Assembly (NCBI GenBank): GCA_016793095.1
Contig: JAEUJQ010000024.1
Location: 1-64,000 of the forward strand
Source of the DNA: Myxococcaceae bacterium
Lineage (GTDB): Bacteria > Myxococcota > Myxococcia > Myxococcales > Myxococcaceae
Direction: 5' to 3'
DNA: 64,000 nucleotides
The notes below the pieces were generated by a model. It did no database searches. It was not told the origin of the DNA and worked only from the letters and a program-made list of their open reading frames with translations. Shown piece after piece: positions 30,584 through 40,067 of the stretch. Both the position numbers and the translations under genes were made by a program. The stretch's first letter is position 1. The number at the start of each line of letters is the position of its first letter.

Positions 30584-32215
30584 TCAGTAGTCGTCGCCGT
30601 TGGGCGCTCCGGGCGGGCCCGCCTTCGCCTTCGGCTCGGGCACCTCGACCAGCGTCGCCTCGGTGAGCAGCAGCGTGGACGCCGACGAGACGGCGTTCTC
30701 GAGCGCGAGCCGCAGCACCTTCACCGGGTCGATCACGCCCATCTCGACGAGATCGCCGTACTGCCCGGTCGCGGCGTTGAAGCCGAAGTTGCCCGATCCG
30801 CTCTTCATCTTGTCCACCACCACGCCGCCGTCGGCCCCGCTGTTCTGCGCGATGGTGCGGGTGATGACCTCGAGCGCCGTGCGGACGATGCGCGCGCCCG
30901 TCTTGAGGTCGCCCTCCAGCGTCTTCTCCAGCTCGAGCACCGGCCCGACCGCGCGCAGGAAGGCGAGGCCCGCGCCCGGCACGATGCCCTCGGCGATGGC
31001 CGCCCGGGTCGCGCTGACCGCGTCGTCGAACGCGTCCTTCCGGTTCTTGAGCTCGGCCTCGCTCGCCGCGCCGACGCGCACCACCGCCACGCCGCCCGAC
31101 AGCCGCGCGATGCGCTCCTGCAGCTTCTCCTTGTCGTAGTCGCTGGTGCTGCGCTGCCACTCCTTGCGGATGTTCTCCACCCGCGCGGTGATGTTCGCCT
31201 TCACGCCGGCGCCGCCCACCAGCGTCGTGTGATCCTTCGTCACCACCACGCGCTGCACGCGGCCCAGCTGCTCGAACTTCGCGTCCTCGAGCAGCACGCC
31301 GAGCTCCTCGGCGATCACCTGGCCGCCGGTGAGCACCGCCATGTCCTCGAGCATCGCCTTGCGCCGGTCGCCGAAACCGGGCGCCTTCACCGCCACGCAC
31401 CGCAGCGCGCCCCGCACCTTGTTCACCACCAGCGTCGCGAGGGCCTCGGCCTCGACGTCTTCGGCGACGATGAGCAGCGCCGCGTTCTTCTGCACCACCT
31501 GCTCCAGCAGCGGCAGCAGCGGCTTCATGGTCGAGATCTTCTTGTCGTAGAAGAGCACGTGCGCGTCGGTGAGCACGCACTCCATCTTCTCGGCGTCGGT
31601 GACGAAGTAGGCCGAGAGGTAGCCGTTGTCGACCTGCATGCCCTCGACGACCTCGAGTTGCGTCTGGGTGCCCTTGGCCTCCTCGACGGTGATGACGCCC
31701 TCGCTGCCCACCTTCTCGATGGCGTCGGCGACCAGCTCGCCGACCCACGTGTTGCCGTGCGCGGAGATGGTGGCGACCTGCGCCTTCTCCTTCTTCGACT
31801 GCACTGGCCGCGCGAGCCCCTTGAACGCCTCGATGGCGCGCTGGGAGGCCTGCTCGATGCCGCGCTTCAGGTCCACCGCGTTCGCGCCGGCCACGATGTT
31901 GCGCACGCCCTCGCCGAAGATCGCGTGCGCCAGCAACGTCGCGGTGGTGGTGCCGTCACCGACCTCGCTCTGGGTGCGCTCCGCCGGCTCGCGGAGCATC
32001 TGCACGCCCATGTTCTCCTGCGGATCCTTGAGCGCGACCTCCTTGGCGATGGTCACGCCGTCGTCGCACACGTGCGGTCGCCCCCACTTCTTCTCGATGA
32101 GCACGGCGCGGGACCGCGGCCCCAGCGTGAGGCTCACGGCATCGGCGAGCTGCTGCGCGCCCTTGAGCAGCTTCTCGCGGGCTTCACTCCTGAAGTGCAG
32201 TTCTCTGGCGGTCAT
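30584..32215 (-). CDS. groEL: Chaperonin GroEL (Hsp60)
   Basis: The 543-residue protein spans the whole GroEL fold: equatorial motifs GDGTTTATLLA and EGIVPGAG, an apical domain with KAPGFGDRRKAML, and an NAATGQYGDLVEMGVIDPVKV block. ATG 32215 starts at the usual N-terminus. The C-terminus ends in a Pro/Gly/Asp tail (GPPGAPNGDDY) instead of the GGM repeats of the major GroEL. No groES is adjacent. This suggests a specialised second chaperonin, as is known in myxobacteria with two GroELs. Confidence 0.95.
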   Translation of the reverse strand: MTARELHFRSEAREKLLKGAQQLADAVSLTLGPRSRAVLIEKKWGRPHVCDDGVTIAKEVALKDPQENMGVQMLREPAERTQSEVGDGTTTATLLAHAIFGEGVRNIVAGANAVDLKRGIEQASQRAIEAFKGLARPVQSKKEKAQVATISAHGNTWVGELVADAIEKVGSEGVITVEEAKGTQTQLEVVEGMQVDNGYLSAYFVTDAEKMECVLTDAHVLFYDKKISTMKPLLPLLEQVVQKNAALLIVAEDVEAEALATLVVNKVRGALRCVAVKAPGFGDRRKAMLEDMAVLTGGQVIAEELGVLLEDAKFEQLGRVQRVVVTKDHTTLVGGAGVKANITARVENIRKEWQRSTSDYDKEKLQERIARLSGGVAVVRVGAASEAELKNRKDAFDDAVSATRAAIAEGIVPGAGLAFLRAVGPVLELEKTLEGDLKTGARIVRTALEVITRTIAQNSGADGGVVVDKMKSGSGNFGFNAATGQYGDLVEMGVIDPVKVLRLALENAVSSASTLLLTEATLVEVPEPKAKAGPPGAPNGDDY

Positions 32216-32378
32216 GACCGCGGGTCTGGCGAAGCGCGTGCCACGCGGATCGACTGGGGAAAGGCGCGTGCCTCGCGAAACCGATGCAGGGGCACCGGGC
32301 CCGACGCGAACTTCTTTCGCCCGCCCGGCGTCCCCCCGTCCCCCGGCTCGGCGTGAGGAATGCAAGCCGGGAGACGCC

Positions 32379-32852
32379 ATGACGCTCACCCTGCGCTCCT
32401 CCGACTTCTTCGACGGCGGCGAGATCGCCGTCGCCTGCACCTGCCAGGGCGCCGATCGCTCGCCCGCGCTCGAGTTCAGCGGAGTGCCCGCCAGCGCCCG
32501 CGCGCTGGTGCTCATCGTCGACGACCCCGACGCTCCCGACCCGGCGGCGCCGAAGATGACGTGGGTCCATTGGGTGCTCTACGACCTGCCGCCCGACTGT
32601 GCCGGCCTGGCGGCGGGCGTGAAGAAGCTGCCGGCGGGGACCCGCGACGGCCTCAACGACTGGAAGCGCACGGGCTACGGCGGCCCCTGCCCACCCGTCG
32701 GCAGGCATCGGTATTTCTTCAAGCTCTACGCGCTCGACGCCCCCCTCGGAGAGCTGGGGACCCCGACGAAGGCGCAGGTGGAGCAGGCGATGCACGGCCA
32801 TGTCGTTGCGCAGGCGCAGATCATGGCCACCTTCCAGAAGGCGCGTCGCTGA
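32379..32852 (+). CDS. YbhB/YbcL-family PEBP-like protein
   Basis: The 157-residue protein belongs to the phosphatidylethanolamine-binding/Raf-kinase-inhibitor-like family. It has the DDPDAPDP block, the WVHWVLYDLP strand and the GYGGPCPPVGRHRYFFKLYALD ligand-pocket region, all in order. ATG 32379 begins the family N-terminus. It ends 19 bp before the MEMO-like gene on the same strand, so it may be transcribed with the AmmeMemoRadiSam genes, though it is not a known member of that system. Confidence 0.9.
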   Translation: MTLTLRSSDFFDGGEIAVACTCQGADRSPALEFSGVPASARALVLIVDDPDAPDPAAPKMTWVHWVLYDLPPDCAGLAAGVKKLPAGTRDGLNDWKRTGYGGPCPPVGRHRYFFKLYALDAPLGELGTPTKAQVEQAMHGHVVAQAQIMATFQKARR

Positions 32853-32871
32853 CGAGGCGTCGCGAGTCATC

Positions 32872-33672
32872 ATGAGCCCTCACGTTCGCCCCCCAGCCGT
32901 CGCCGGAGCCTTCTACCCGGGGAGCGGCGCCACGCTGCTCGGCGAGGTCGACGCGCTGCTCGCGGGCGCAGAGGCCAACGGCTCGACCGCGAAGGCCTTC
33001 ATCGTGCCGCACGCGGGCTACGTCTACTCGGGGCCGATCGCCGCGAGCGTCTACGCGCAGCTCGCCCGCCGCGCGCCGAAGCCGACGCGGGTCGTGCTGC
33101 TCGGCCCGTCGCACCACGTGGGCTTCCTGGGGCTGGCGCTGCCGGGCTGCGAGTTCTTCGACACGCCGCTCGGGCGCGTCCCCCTCGACGTCGACTCGAT
33201 GAAGCAGCTCTCCCGCTTCGAGCAGGTGCGCGTGCTGCCCCGGGCCCACGCGAAGGAGCACTCGCTCGAGGTGCAGCTGCCCTTCCTGCAGCGGGCCCTC
33301 GGTGACTTCACGCTGGTGCCGCTGGTCGTCGGCGACGCCAGCCCCGCCGAGGTCGCCGAGGTGCTCGAGGTCCTGTGGGGTGGGCCGGAGACGGTGGTGC
33401 TGGTGAGCTCCGATCTCTCGCACTTCCTTCCCTCGGCCGAGGCCCGCGTCCTCGACGGTGAGACGGCGCGGCGCATCGTCGCGCTCGACGCCGCGCCCCT
33501 CGAGGGTGAAGAGGCCTGCGGCTGCCGGCCGGTGAACGGGCTGCTCGAGGTGGCGCGCCGCAAGCGCCTGGTGGCGTCAGCGCTCGACGTGCGCAACTCG
33601 GGAGACACCGCGGGAGACCGCTCGCGGGTCGTCGGCTACGGCGCCTTCGCGTTCACGGAGACGGCGTCGTGA
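32872..33672 (+). CDS. amrB: AmmeMemoRadiSam system protein B (MEMO1-like)
   Basis: The 266-residue MEMO-family protein is related to class III extradiol dioxygenases. Conserved blocks are AVAGAFYPG at the N-terminus, IVPHAGYVYSGP, LGPSHHVGF, a KEHSLEVQLPFLQ segment and SSDLSHF; the histidines form the metal-site pattern of the family. ATG 32872 was chosen at the family N-terminus. The stop overlaps the next gene (GTGA). In the family it works with the AMMECR1-like and radical SAM partners, but the reaction is not established. Confidence 0.93.
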   Translation: MSPHVRPPAVAGAFYPGSGATLLGEVDALLAGAEANGSTAKAFIVPHAGYVYSGPIAASVYAQLARRAPKPTRVVLLGPSHHVGFLGLALPGCEFFDTPLGRVPLDVDSMKQLSRFEQVRVLPRAHAKEHSLEVQLPFLQRALGDFTLVPLVVGDASPAEVAEVLEVLWGGPETVVLVSSDLSHFLPSAEARVLDGETARRIVALDAAPLEGEEACGCRPVNGLLEVARRKRLVASALDVRNSGDTAGDRSRVVGYGAFAFTETAS

Positions 33673-34226
33673 GCCGGGGCGACACGCTGCTCAAGCTCGC
33701 CCGGGCGACGCTCGAGCACGCCTTCGGAGGCCGGGCGCCCGACAAGCCCGACGACGCACCCTGGCTCGACGACAAGCGCGCCGTCTTCGTGACGCTGAAG
33801 AAGCACGGCGACCTCAGGGGCTGCGTCGGTCAGCTCGTCGCCCGCCTCACGCTCTTCGAGGCCGTGCAGGACGCCGCGCGGGCCGCCGCCTTCCACGACA
33901 CGCGCTTCTCCCCGCTCCGCAAGGACGAGCTCGACGACGTGCACCTCGAGATCTCGGTGCTCTCTCCGCTCGAGCGCCTCGACGTGCACACCGAGCAGCA
34001 GACCCTCGACGCGCTGCGGGTCGGCGTTGACGGCGTCGTGCTGAGCGCCGGCTCGCGGAGCGCCGTCTTCATCCCCGAGATGTGGAAGGAGCTCCCCGAC
34101 CCGAAGCAGTTCCTCTGGTACCTGCGGAGGAAGGGCCGCCTGCCGCTCGACCGGTGGCCCGAGGACATGAAGGTCGAGCGTTTCACCGCCGAGCTCTTCG
34201 AGGAGCCGGCAGGAGCAGTCGCATGA
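33669..34226 (+). CDS. amrA: AmmeMemoRadiSam system protein A (AMMECR1-like)
   Basis: The 185-residue AMMECR1-domain protein starts at GTG 33669. It carries the family hallmark LRGCVGQL at 49-56 and the AAFHDTRFSPL and LEISVLSPLE segments. GTGA and ATGA overlaps fix both ends within the operon. The conserved Cys52 is a candidate catalytic or acceptor residue (inference from the family). Confidence 0.93.
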   Translation: MSRGDTLLKLARATLEHAFGGRAPDKPDDAPWLDDKRAVFVTLKKHGDLRGCVGQLVARLTLFEAVQDAARAAAFHDTRFSPLRKDELDDVHLEISVLSPLERLDVHTEQQTLDALRVGVDGVVLSAGSRSAVFIPEMWKELPDPKQFLWYLRRKGRLPLDRWPEDMKVERFTAELFEEPAGAVA

Positions 34227-35320
34227 AGAAGGGTCCCGTCGTTCCCGCCAACTGGTGGCACCGCCTCGACGATGGCCGGGTGCAGTGCGATCTCTGTCCC
34301 CGCGACTGCAAGCTGCACGAAGGCCAGCGCGGGTTCTGCTTCGTGCGCGCCCGCGAAGGCGACGGCCTGGTGCTCACCACCTACGGGCGCTCGTCGGGCT
34401 TCTGCGTCGATCCCATCGAGAAGAAGCCGCTGCACCACTTCTACCCGGGCTCGAGCGTGCTCTCGTTTGGCACCGCCGGCTGCAACCTGGGCTGTCGCTT
34501 CTGCCAGAACTGGGACATCTCGAAGGCGCGCGAGCTCGACGCGCTCCAGGACGCCGCGAGCCCCGAGGCCATCGCGCAGCGGGCGAAGGCGCTGGGCGCG
34601 AAGAGCGTGGCCTTCACCTACAACGACCCGACGATCTTCGCCGAGTACGCGATGGACACCGCCGACGCCTGTCACGCGCTGGGCATCAAGACGGTGGCCG
34701 TCACCGCCGGCTATATCCACGCGACGCCGCGCCGCGCCTTCTACGAGAAGATCGACGCCGCCAACGTCGACTTGAAGGCCTTCACCGACGAGTTCTACGT
34801 GAAGCAGACCTTCAGCCACCTCGCGCCGGTGCTCGAGACGCTCGAGTACCTGGTGAAGGAGACGAAGACCTGGCTCGAGGTGACGACGCTGCTCATCCCC
34901 ACGCTGAACGACTCGGAGCAGGAGGTCGCGCAGTTGTCGGAGTGGATGGTGACGCACCTCGGCCCGGACGTGCCGCTGCACTTCTCGGCCTTCCACCCCG
35001 ACTACAAGCTCGCCGAGCTGCCGAAGACGCCGCGGAGCACCCTGGAGCGCGCGCGGCGGCAGGCGCTGCAGGCCGGCCTCCGGTACGTCTACACGGGCAA
35101 CGTGCACGACGCCGAGGGCGACACGACCTTCTGTCCGTCGTGCAGGAAGCCCGTCATCGAGCGCGACTGGTACGAGCTCGAGGGCTACCACCTCGACGAG
35201 CAGGGTCGCTGCGGCGCGTGCGGGGCAGCCATCGCCGGGCACTTCGACGCGACGGCCGGGCACTTCGGGCGGCGGCGTATTCCCGTGCGCATGGCCGCGG
35301 GCGACGACGCGCTCGCGTGA
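34223..35320 (+). CDS. amrS: AmmeMemoRadiSam system radical SAM enzyme
   Basis: The 365-residue radical SAM protein has the cluster motif CNLGCRFC (C87, C91, C94). An extra N-terminal Cys group precedes it (CDLCPRDC, C39). The core includes FTYNDPTIF and the AANVDLKAFTDEFY block. A C-terminal zinc-ribbon-like pair (CPSC, CGAC) follows. It resembles PflA-like activases and is the catalytic member of the trio. ATG 34223 overlaps the AMMECR1-like stop. Confidence 0.93.
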   Translation: MKKGPVVPANWWHRLDDGRVQCDLCPRDCKLHEGQRGFCFVRAREGDGLVLTTYGRSSGFCVDPIEKKPLHHFYPGSSVLSFGTAGCNLGCRFCQNWDISKARELDALQDAASPEAIAQRAKALGAKSVAFTYNDPTIFAEYAMDTADACHALGIKTVAVTAGYIHATPRRAFYEKIDAANVDLKAFTDEFYVKQTFSHLAPVLETLEYLVKETKTWLEVTTLLIPTLNDSEQEVAQLSEWMVTHLGPDVPLHFSAFHPDYKLAELPKTPRSTLERARRQALQAGLRYVYTGNVHDAEGDTTFCPSCRKPVIERDWYELEGYHLDEQGRCGACGAAIAGHFDATAGHFGRRRIPVRMAAGDDALA

Positions 35321-35361
35321 GCCACTGATTCAGTCCATCCTCCCGCTGCCGGGGTGACCGC

Positions 35362-36537
35362 GTGGCGCAAGAGGGCCGCATCGACGTGACCGTGCAGTGG
35401 GCGCAGGGCCGCTGCGTCGACGTCGAGGTCGCCTCGACGCGCAAGGTGGACGTCTGGCGGGCGCTCGAGGGACGCCGCGTGGACGAAGCCCTGGTGCTCG
35501 CGCCGCTGCTCTCGTCGATCTGCTCCACCGCGCACGGGCTGGCCGGGCTCTCCGCGGTCGAGGCAGCCCTCGGCGTCGGGGTGGATGACGTTCAGCGCGC
35601 GCTCCGGCAGGTCCTGGTCGCCAGCGAGGTGCTGCAGAACCACCTCTGGTTCTGGTTGCTCACCGCGCCCGAGCTGATGGGCGCGGCGCCCGACGCGACG
35701 ACTCTGCGTCAGGTGCGCGCCCAGGTGGCCGAGCTTCACGGCGCCATCGGCTTCGAGAGACCCTGGGCGCGGGTCGGGGGCACCTCGCTCGCGCCGTCAC
35801 CTGACCGGATCGCCGTGTCGCTCGACGCTCTGCACCGGGTGCTGGCGTCGGTCGGGGCAACGCGCTGCACGTCCTTCGAGGAGCTGCCCCGCCTGCCCGG
35901 CCCCATCGGCGCCACCCTGCGCTTCGTGCTCAACGGCCCCCTCGCCCGCCTGGGCCTCACCCCGCCCGTCACCGACACCCCGGCGGCCCAGGCCGTCGCG
36001 GAGCTGCTCGCGGTCGAGCCCGGGTTTGCGGCGGCGCCAGTCTGGCGGGGGACTCCGCTCGAGCGGGGCCCGCTGCCCGCGCAGGCCACCCATCCCCTGG
36101 TTCGAGGCGTCATCGCTCGCGCCGGCCATGGCCTCGCCGCCCGCCTCGTCGCCCGCCTCGTCGAGACCTGCGCCGTCGCCGCCGACCTGCACGAGGCTGC
36201 GCAGAATCTGCGTGCCGCCACGGGAACGCGCACAAGTCCGCACGGAAGCGGACGAGGCGTGGGGCAGGCGCCCACCTCGCGCGGCCCGCTCGTTCACAGC
36301 GTTCACGTTGAGCAGGGTCAAGTCGTTGTCTGGAGGGTGGTTGCGCCAACGGAGTGGACCTTCCACCCCCGTGGCGCCGTGCGTGAGGCGCTGATCGGCC
36401 TGTCGGCACCCGACGTGCACCTCGCGGCCGATTGGAGTCGATGGGTAGTCGCGACGCTCGACCCGTGCGTCGCCTCTGAAGTCCACGTGCGGGAGCGTGT
36501 TGATGCACGAGGTAGCGCTGGCCCAGAGCATCGTTGA
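35362..36537 (+). CDS. HupK/HoxV-like degenerate [NiFe]-hydrogenase large-subunit protein
   Basis: The 391-residue protein starts at GTG 35362. Its first 100 residues follow the hydrogenase large-subunit pattern (EGRRVDEALVLAP, then SSICSTAHGLAGLSAVEAALG), and its C-terminus retains DPCVASEVH. In true large subunits these are RICGVCxxxH and DPCxxCxxH. Here each motif keeps its first Cys but has lost the second (to Ala and Ser). It therefore cannot ligate the NiFe site normally and fits the HupK/HoxV scaffold family that assembles the Fe(CN)2CO unit. It overlaps hypA by 35 bp. Confidence 0.8.
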   Translation: MAQEGRIDVTVQWAQGRCVDVEVASTRKVDVWRALEGRRVDEALVLAPLLSSICSTAHGLAGLSAVEAALGVGVDDVQRALRQVLVASEVLQNHLWFWLLTAPELMGAAPDATTLRQVRAQVAELHGAIGFERPWARVGGTSLAPSPDRIAVSLDALHRVLASVGATRCTSFEELPRLPGPIGATLRFVLNGPLARLGLTPPVTDTPAAQAVAELLAVEPGFAAAPVWRGTPLERGPLPAQATHPLVRGVIARAGHGLAARLVARLVETCAVAADLHEAAQNLRAATGTRTSPHGSGRGVGQAPTSRGPLVHSVHVEQGQVVVWRVVAPTEWTFHPRGAVREALIGLSAPDVHLAADWSRWVVATLDPCVASEVHVRERVDARGSAGPEHR

Positions 36538-36844
36538 GATCGTGCGCGAGCAGGCGCGCCGCGATCACGTGCGCTCGGTGAAGGCCGTCCACCTCCGCAT
36601 CGGCGCGCTGGCGAACGTCGAGCCCGAGGCGTTGAGCTTCGGCTTCGATGCGGCCGCGAAGGGCACGCTCGTCGAAGGCGCCGCGCTGGCCATCGAGCGC
36701 ACCCCGGGCGCCGCGTTCTGTGGCGCGTGCGGGAAGGACGTAGCGGTCGAGTCGCGGCTCGATCTCTGTCCGTCCTGCGGGAGCGCGCAGTTGTTGATCA
36801 CCGGCGGCGAGGAGCTGCGGGTGACTGAGCTGGAGGTGACGTGA
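36503..36844 (+). CDS. hypA: Hydrogenase nickel-incorporation protein HypA
   Basis: The 113-residue HypA delivers nickel to [NiFe] hydrogenase with HypB. The N-terminal MHE nickel site is intact if translation starts at ATG 36503, which has GGGAG 7 bases upstream; GTG 36497 would bury it. The structural zinc site is formed by CGAC and CPSC near residues 73-95. The gene starts inside the HupK-like gene and ends at hypB. Confidence 0.93.
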   Translation: MHEVALAQSIVEIVREQARRDHVRSVKAVHLRIGALANVEPEALSFGFDAAAKGTLVEGAALAIERTPGAAFCGACGKDVAVESRLDLCPSCGSAQLLITGGEELRVTELEVT

Positions 36845-37803
36845 TGTGCGGAACGTGTGGGTGCGGAGACGAAGCAGCGGTTCATGTCGAGGGCGACGGC
36901 GAACACGTTCACGTCCAGGCGGATGGGACCGTGGTGCGGCATCGGCACGATCCGATCGCCGACGATCAGCACGAGCACCTGCTGCCTGACGGGCGCGTGG
37001 TGCGGCACAGCCACCCGGGCGGGCGCGAACCGCACCTGGCCCACGGGGTGTTCACGGGCCATGAGCACCCGGCGGAGCACCACCACGGCCTGTCGGACAG
37101 CGAGGTGCGCCGCATCGCCGTCGAGCAGGACGTGATGGCCAGGAACGATCGCGCCGCGGACCTGAATCGCACCCGCTTCGCCGTCGAGGGGTGCTTCGTC
37201 CTCAACCTGATGTCGGGGCCGGGCGCGGGCAAGACGACGCTGCTGGTGCGCACGCTCGACGCCCTCAAGGGCCGGGGGAAGAAGCTGGCCGTCATCGAGG
37301 GCGATCAGCAGACGAGCCTCGACGCCGATCGCATTCGCGCCACCGGGGTGCCCGCGGTGCAGGTGAACACCGGCAAGGGCTGTCACCTCGACGCCGAGAT
37401 GGTGATGCGGGCCCTCGCGAAGCTGCCTCCGCCGACCGGTGGCCAGCTCTACATCGAGAACGTCGGCAACCTCGTCTGTCCCGCCGGGTTCGATCTCGGC
37501 GAGGCGAAGCGCGCCGTGGTGGTCTCGGTCACCGAGGGCGAGGACAAGCCGCTCAAGTACCCCGACATGTTCGCGAAGGCCGACGTGGTGTTGGTGAACA
37601 AGGTCGATCTCGTCCAGGCGCTCGGCTTCGACCTCGCGACGCTGAAGGCGAACGTGCGCCGGGTGAACCCGAAGGCCGAGGTGCTCGACGTGTCGGCCCG
37701 CACCGGCGAGGGCTTCGACCGCTGGATCGCGTGGCTCGACGCGGCGGCGACGCAGCTCGCGTCCCCGGCGGCGGCAGCGCGGGTGGAGGCGACGGCTGGA
37801 TGA
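36844..37803 (+). CDS. hypB: Hydrogenase nickel-incorporation GTPase HypB
   Basis: The 319-residue protein has the MCGTCGCG N-terminal high-affinity nickel site, a His-rich nickel-storage stretch (about 16 His in residues 14-81), Walker [10 protein letters not shown] near 124, a [12 protein letters not shown] switch and the NKVDLV G4 motif. ATG 36844 puts the Cys motif at the very N-terminus; GTG 36841 is an alternative. It is coupled to hypA and overlaps hypF (ATGA). Confidence 0.95.
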   Translation: MCGTCGCGDEAAVHVEGDGEHVHVQADGTVVRHRHDPIADDQHEHLLPDGRVVRHSHPGGREPHLAHGVFTGHEHPAEHHHGLSDSEVRRIAVEQDVMARNDRAADLNRTRFAVEGCFVLNLMSGPGAGKTTLLVRTLDALKGRGKKLAVIEGDQQTSLDADRIRATGVPAVQVNTGKGCHLDAEMVMRALAKLPPPTGGQLYIENVGNLVCPAGFDLGEAKRAVVVSVTEGEDKPLKYPDMFAKADVVLVNKVDLVQALGFDLATLKANVRRVNPKAEVLDVSARTGEGFDRWIAWLDAAATQLASPAAAARVEATAG

Positions 37804-40058
37804 CGGCCCAGCCCTCCATGCGGCTCCGCATTCGCGTGCGTGGCCTCGTGCAGGGCGTCGGGTTTCGGCCCTTCGTCTACCGCCTCGCCACCGAGCGCGG
37901 GTTGAGCGGCTGGGTGCGAAACGACGAGCAAGGGGTGGTGCTCGAGGCGCAGGGCGTGGGCGTCGAGGCGCTGCCGGCGCTCCTCGAACGCTCGGCGCCG
38001 CCGCTCGCGAGGGTGGACGCGGTGGAGGTCGAGCGGCAGCCCGTGCGTGAGGAGGAGCCGTCCGGCTTCGTCATCGACGCGAGCCACCGCGAGGGCAGGG
38101 CGATGGCGGCCATCGGGCCCGACGCCGGCATCTGCGACGCCTGCATCGCCGAGGTGTGCGACCCGCGCGAGCGCCGCTTCCGCTACCCGTTCACCACCTG
38201 CACGCACTGCGGGCCCCGCTACACCATCACCCGCGCGCTGCCGTACGACCGCCCGCAGACCTCGATGGCGAAGTTCCCGCTGTGCGCCGACTGCGCGCGC
38301 GAGTACGGCGACCCCGACGACCGCCGCTTCCACGCGCAGCCGCTCGCCTGCCCGCGCTGCGGCCCGGCGCTGTCGATGCCGCTCGAGGAGCTCGTCGCGA
38401 AGCTGCGCGCTGGCGCGATCGTGGCGCTGAAGGGGCTCGGCGGGTTCCAGCTGGTGTGCGATGCCCGGAACAATGACGCCGTCTCGGCGCTGCGCCGGCG
38501 CAAGCAGCGTGACGCGAAGCCCTTCGCGGTGATGGTCGCGTCGCTGGCGTCGGCGCGGGCCATCGTGGATCTCGAGCCCGCCGAGGCGGCGCTGCTCACC
38601 TCGTGGCAGCGCCCCATCGTGCTCGCCCGCCGCCGGCCAGACGTGGCGCTCGCCGAGGACCTGGCGCCCGGGCTCGCGTGGGTAGGCGTGATGCTGCCGA
38701 CCTCGCCGCTGCACCTGCTGCTGTTTCACGAGGCCGCCGGTCGGCCCACGGGCACCGCGTGGCTCGACGCGCCCACCGAGCTGTGCCTCGTCGCCACCTC
38801 GGCGAACCCCGGCGGGGAGCCGCTCGTCATCACCGACGACGAGGCGCAGGAGCGCCTCCTCACCGTCAGCGACGGCCACCCTGCCATCGCCGACGCGCTG
38901 GTGACGCACGATCGCGAGATCCTCGTGCGCAACGACGACAGCGTCGCGCGCGTCATCGCGGGGGCGCCGGTGCTCTACCGCCGGGCGCGCGGCTACGTGC
39001 CCGGCGCGGTGCAGCTCCCGCGAACCACGCGGCCGGTCCTCGCCCTCGGCGCACACCAGAAGGTGACCGCGACGCTCACCCGCGGTCGCGAGGCCTTCGT
39101 CTCGCAGCACGTCGGCGATCTCGACGACGCCGCCACCTTCCGCTTCCTCGAGGAGACGCTCGCGCACCTCGAGAAGACGCTCGAGGTGGAGCCGACGCTG
39201 GTGGCGCACGACCTCCACCCGGACTTCCTGTCGACGCGGTTGGCGCAGTCGCTGGGGCTGCCCACCATCGCCGTGCAGCACCACCACGCGCACCTCGCGG
39301 CCGTGCTCGCCGAGCACGGGCGGACGGCTCCGACGGTCGGCCTCGCGCTCGATGGGTTCGGCCTCGGCAGCGACGGGGCCTCGTGGGGTGGTGAGCTGCT
39401 GCGGCTGTCGGGGGCGCGCTTCACCAGGCTGGGGCACCTCGCGCCGCTCCGTCAGCCGGGAGGAGACCGGGCTGCGCGCGAGCCGTGGCGCATGGCGGCG
39501 GCGGCGCTGCACCAGCTCGGCAGGGCAGACCTCATCCCCGCGCGGTTCCGCGCCGTGGGGCCAGCCGAGGCGCTGGTGTCGCTGCTCGACAAGGGCGTGA
39601 ACGCGCCGTGGACGACCTCGTGCGGCCGCCTCTTCGACGCCGCCTGCGGCCTGCTGGGCGTGAAGCCGGTGGCCACCTTCGAGGGCGAGGCGCCGATGGC
39701 GCTGGAGTCGCTCGTGACGCGCCCCGAGGTGCTGCGCGGCGCGTGGCGCGTGAAGGACCGCGTGCTCGACCTGCTGCCGTTGCTCGAGGCGCTCATCGAC
39801 CGCGGGCCGGTTGACGGCGCGAACGTGTTCCACGGCACGCTCGCCGCGGCGCTGATCGACTGGGCAGCGCCGGCGGCCCTCGACGGCGTCATCGCGCTGG
39901 GCGGCGGGTGTCTGATGAACCAGGTGTTGGCGGAGGCGGTGATCGACGGCTTCGCGACCCGCGGCATCACCGCGCTCATCGCCCGGCAGGTCCCGTCGAA
40001 CGACGGCGGCCTCTCACTGGGGCAGGCGTGGATCGCCGCGCTGTCGATGGAGGAATGA
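37800..40058 (+). CDS. hypF: Carbamoyltransferase HypF
   Basis: The 752-residue protein makes the cyanide ligand precursor of [NiFe] hydrogenases from carbamoyl phosphate. It has an N-terminal acylphosphatase domain ([17 protein letters not shown]), a zinc-finger pair ([23 protein letters not shown]), a YrdC-like domain ([13 protein letters not shown], then SANPGGEP) and a Kae1-like C-terminal half with [13 protein letters not shown]. All domains are complete. HypC, HypD and HypE do not follow; the next gene is ung on the other strand. Confidence 0.95.
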   Translation: MTAQPSMRLRIRVRGLVQGVGFRPFVYRLATERGLSGWVRNDEQGVVLEAQGVGVEALPALLERSAPPLARVDAVEVERQPVREEEPSGFVIDASHREGRAMAAIGPDAGICDACIAEVCDPRERRFRYPFTTCTHCGPRYTITRALPYDRPQTSMAKFPLCADCAREYGDPDDRRFHAQPLACPRCGPALSMPLEELVAKLRAGAIVALKGLGGFQLVCDARNNDAVSALRRRKQRDAKPFAVMVASLASARAIVDLEPAEAALLTSWQRPIVLARRRPDVALAEDLAPGLAWVGVMLPTSPLHLLLFHEAAGRPTGTAWLDAPTELCLVATSANPGGEPLVITDDEAQERLLTVSDGHPAIADALVTHDREILVRNDDSVARVIAGAPVLYRRARGYVPGAVQLPRTTRPVLALGAHQKVTATLTRGREAFVSQHVGDLDDAATFRFLEETLAHLEKTLEVEPTLVAHDLHPDFLSTRLAQSLGLPTIAVQHHHAHLAAVLAEHGRTAPTVGLALDGFGLGSDGASWGGELLRLSGARFTRLGHLAPLRQPGGDRAAREPWRMAAAALHQLGRADLIPARFRAVGPAEALVSLLDKGVNAPWTTSCGRLFDAACGLLGVKPVATFEGEAPMALESLVTRPEVLRGAWRVKDRVLDLLPLLEALIDRGPVDGANVFHGTLAAALIDWAAPAALDGVIALGGGCLMNQVLAEAVIDGFATRGITALIARQVPSNDGGLSLGQAWIAALSMEE

Positions 40059-40067
40059 TCGCCGCCT

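Noticed and set aside
32229-32243. TGGCAC-N5-TCGCC on the minus strand just upstream of groEL
   Set aside because: The -14 base is wrong and +1 would fall only about 3 bases before ATG 32215, so no workable sigma-54 promoter.
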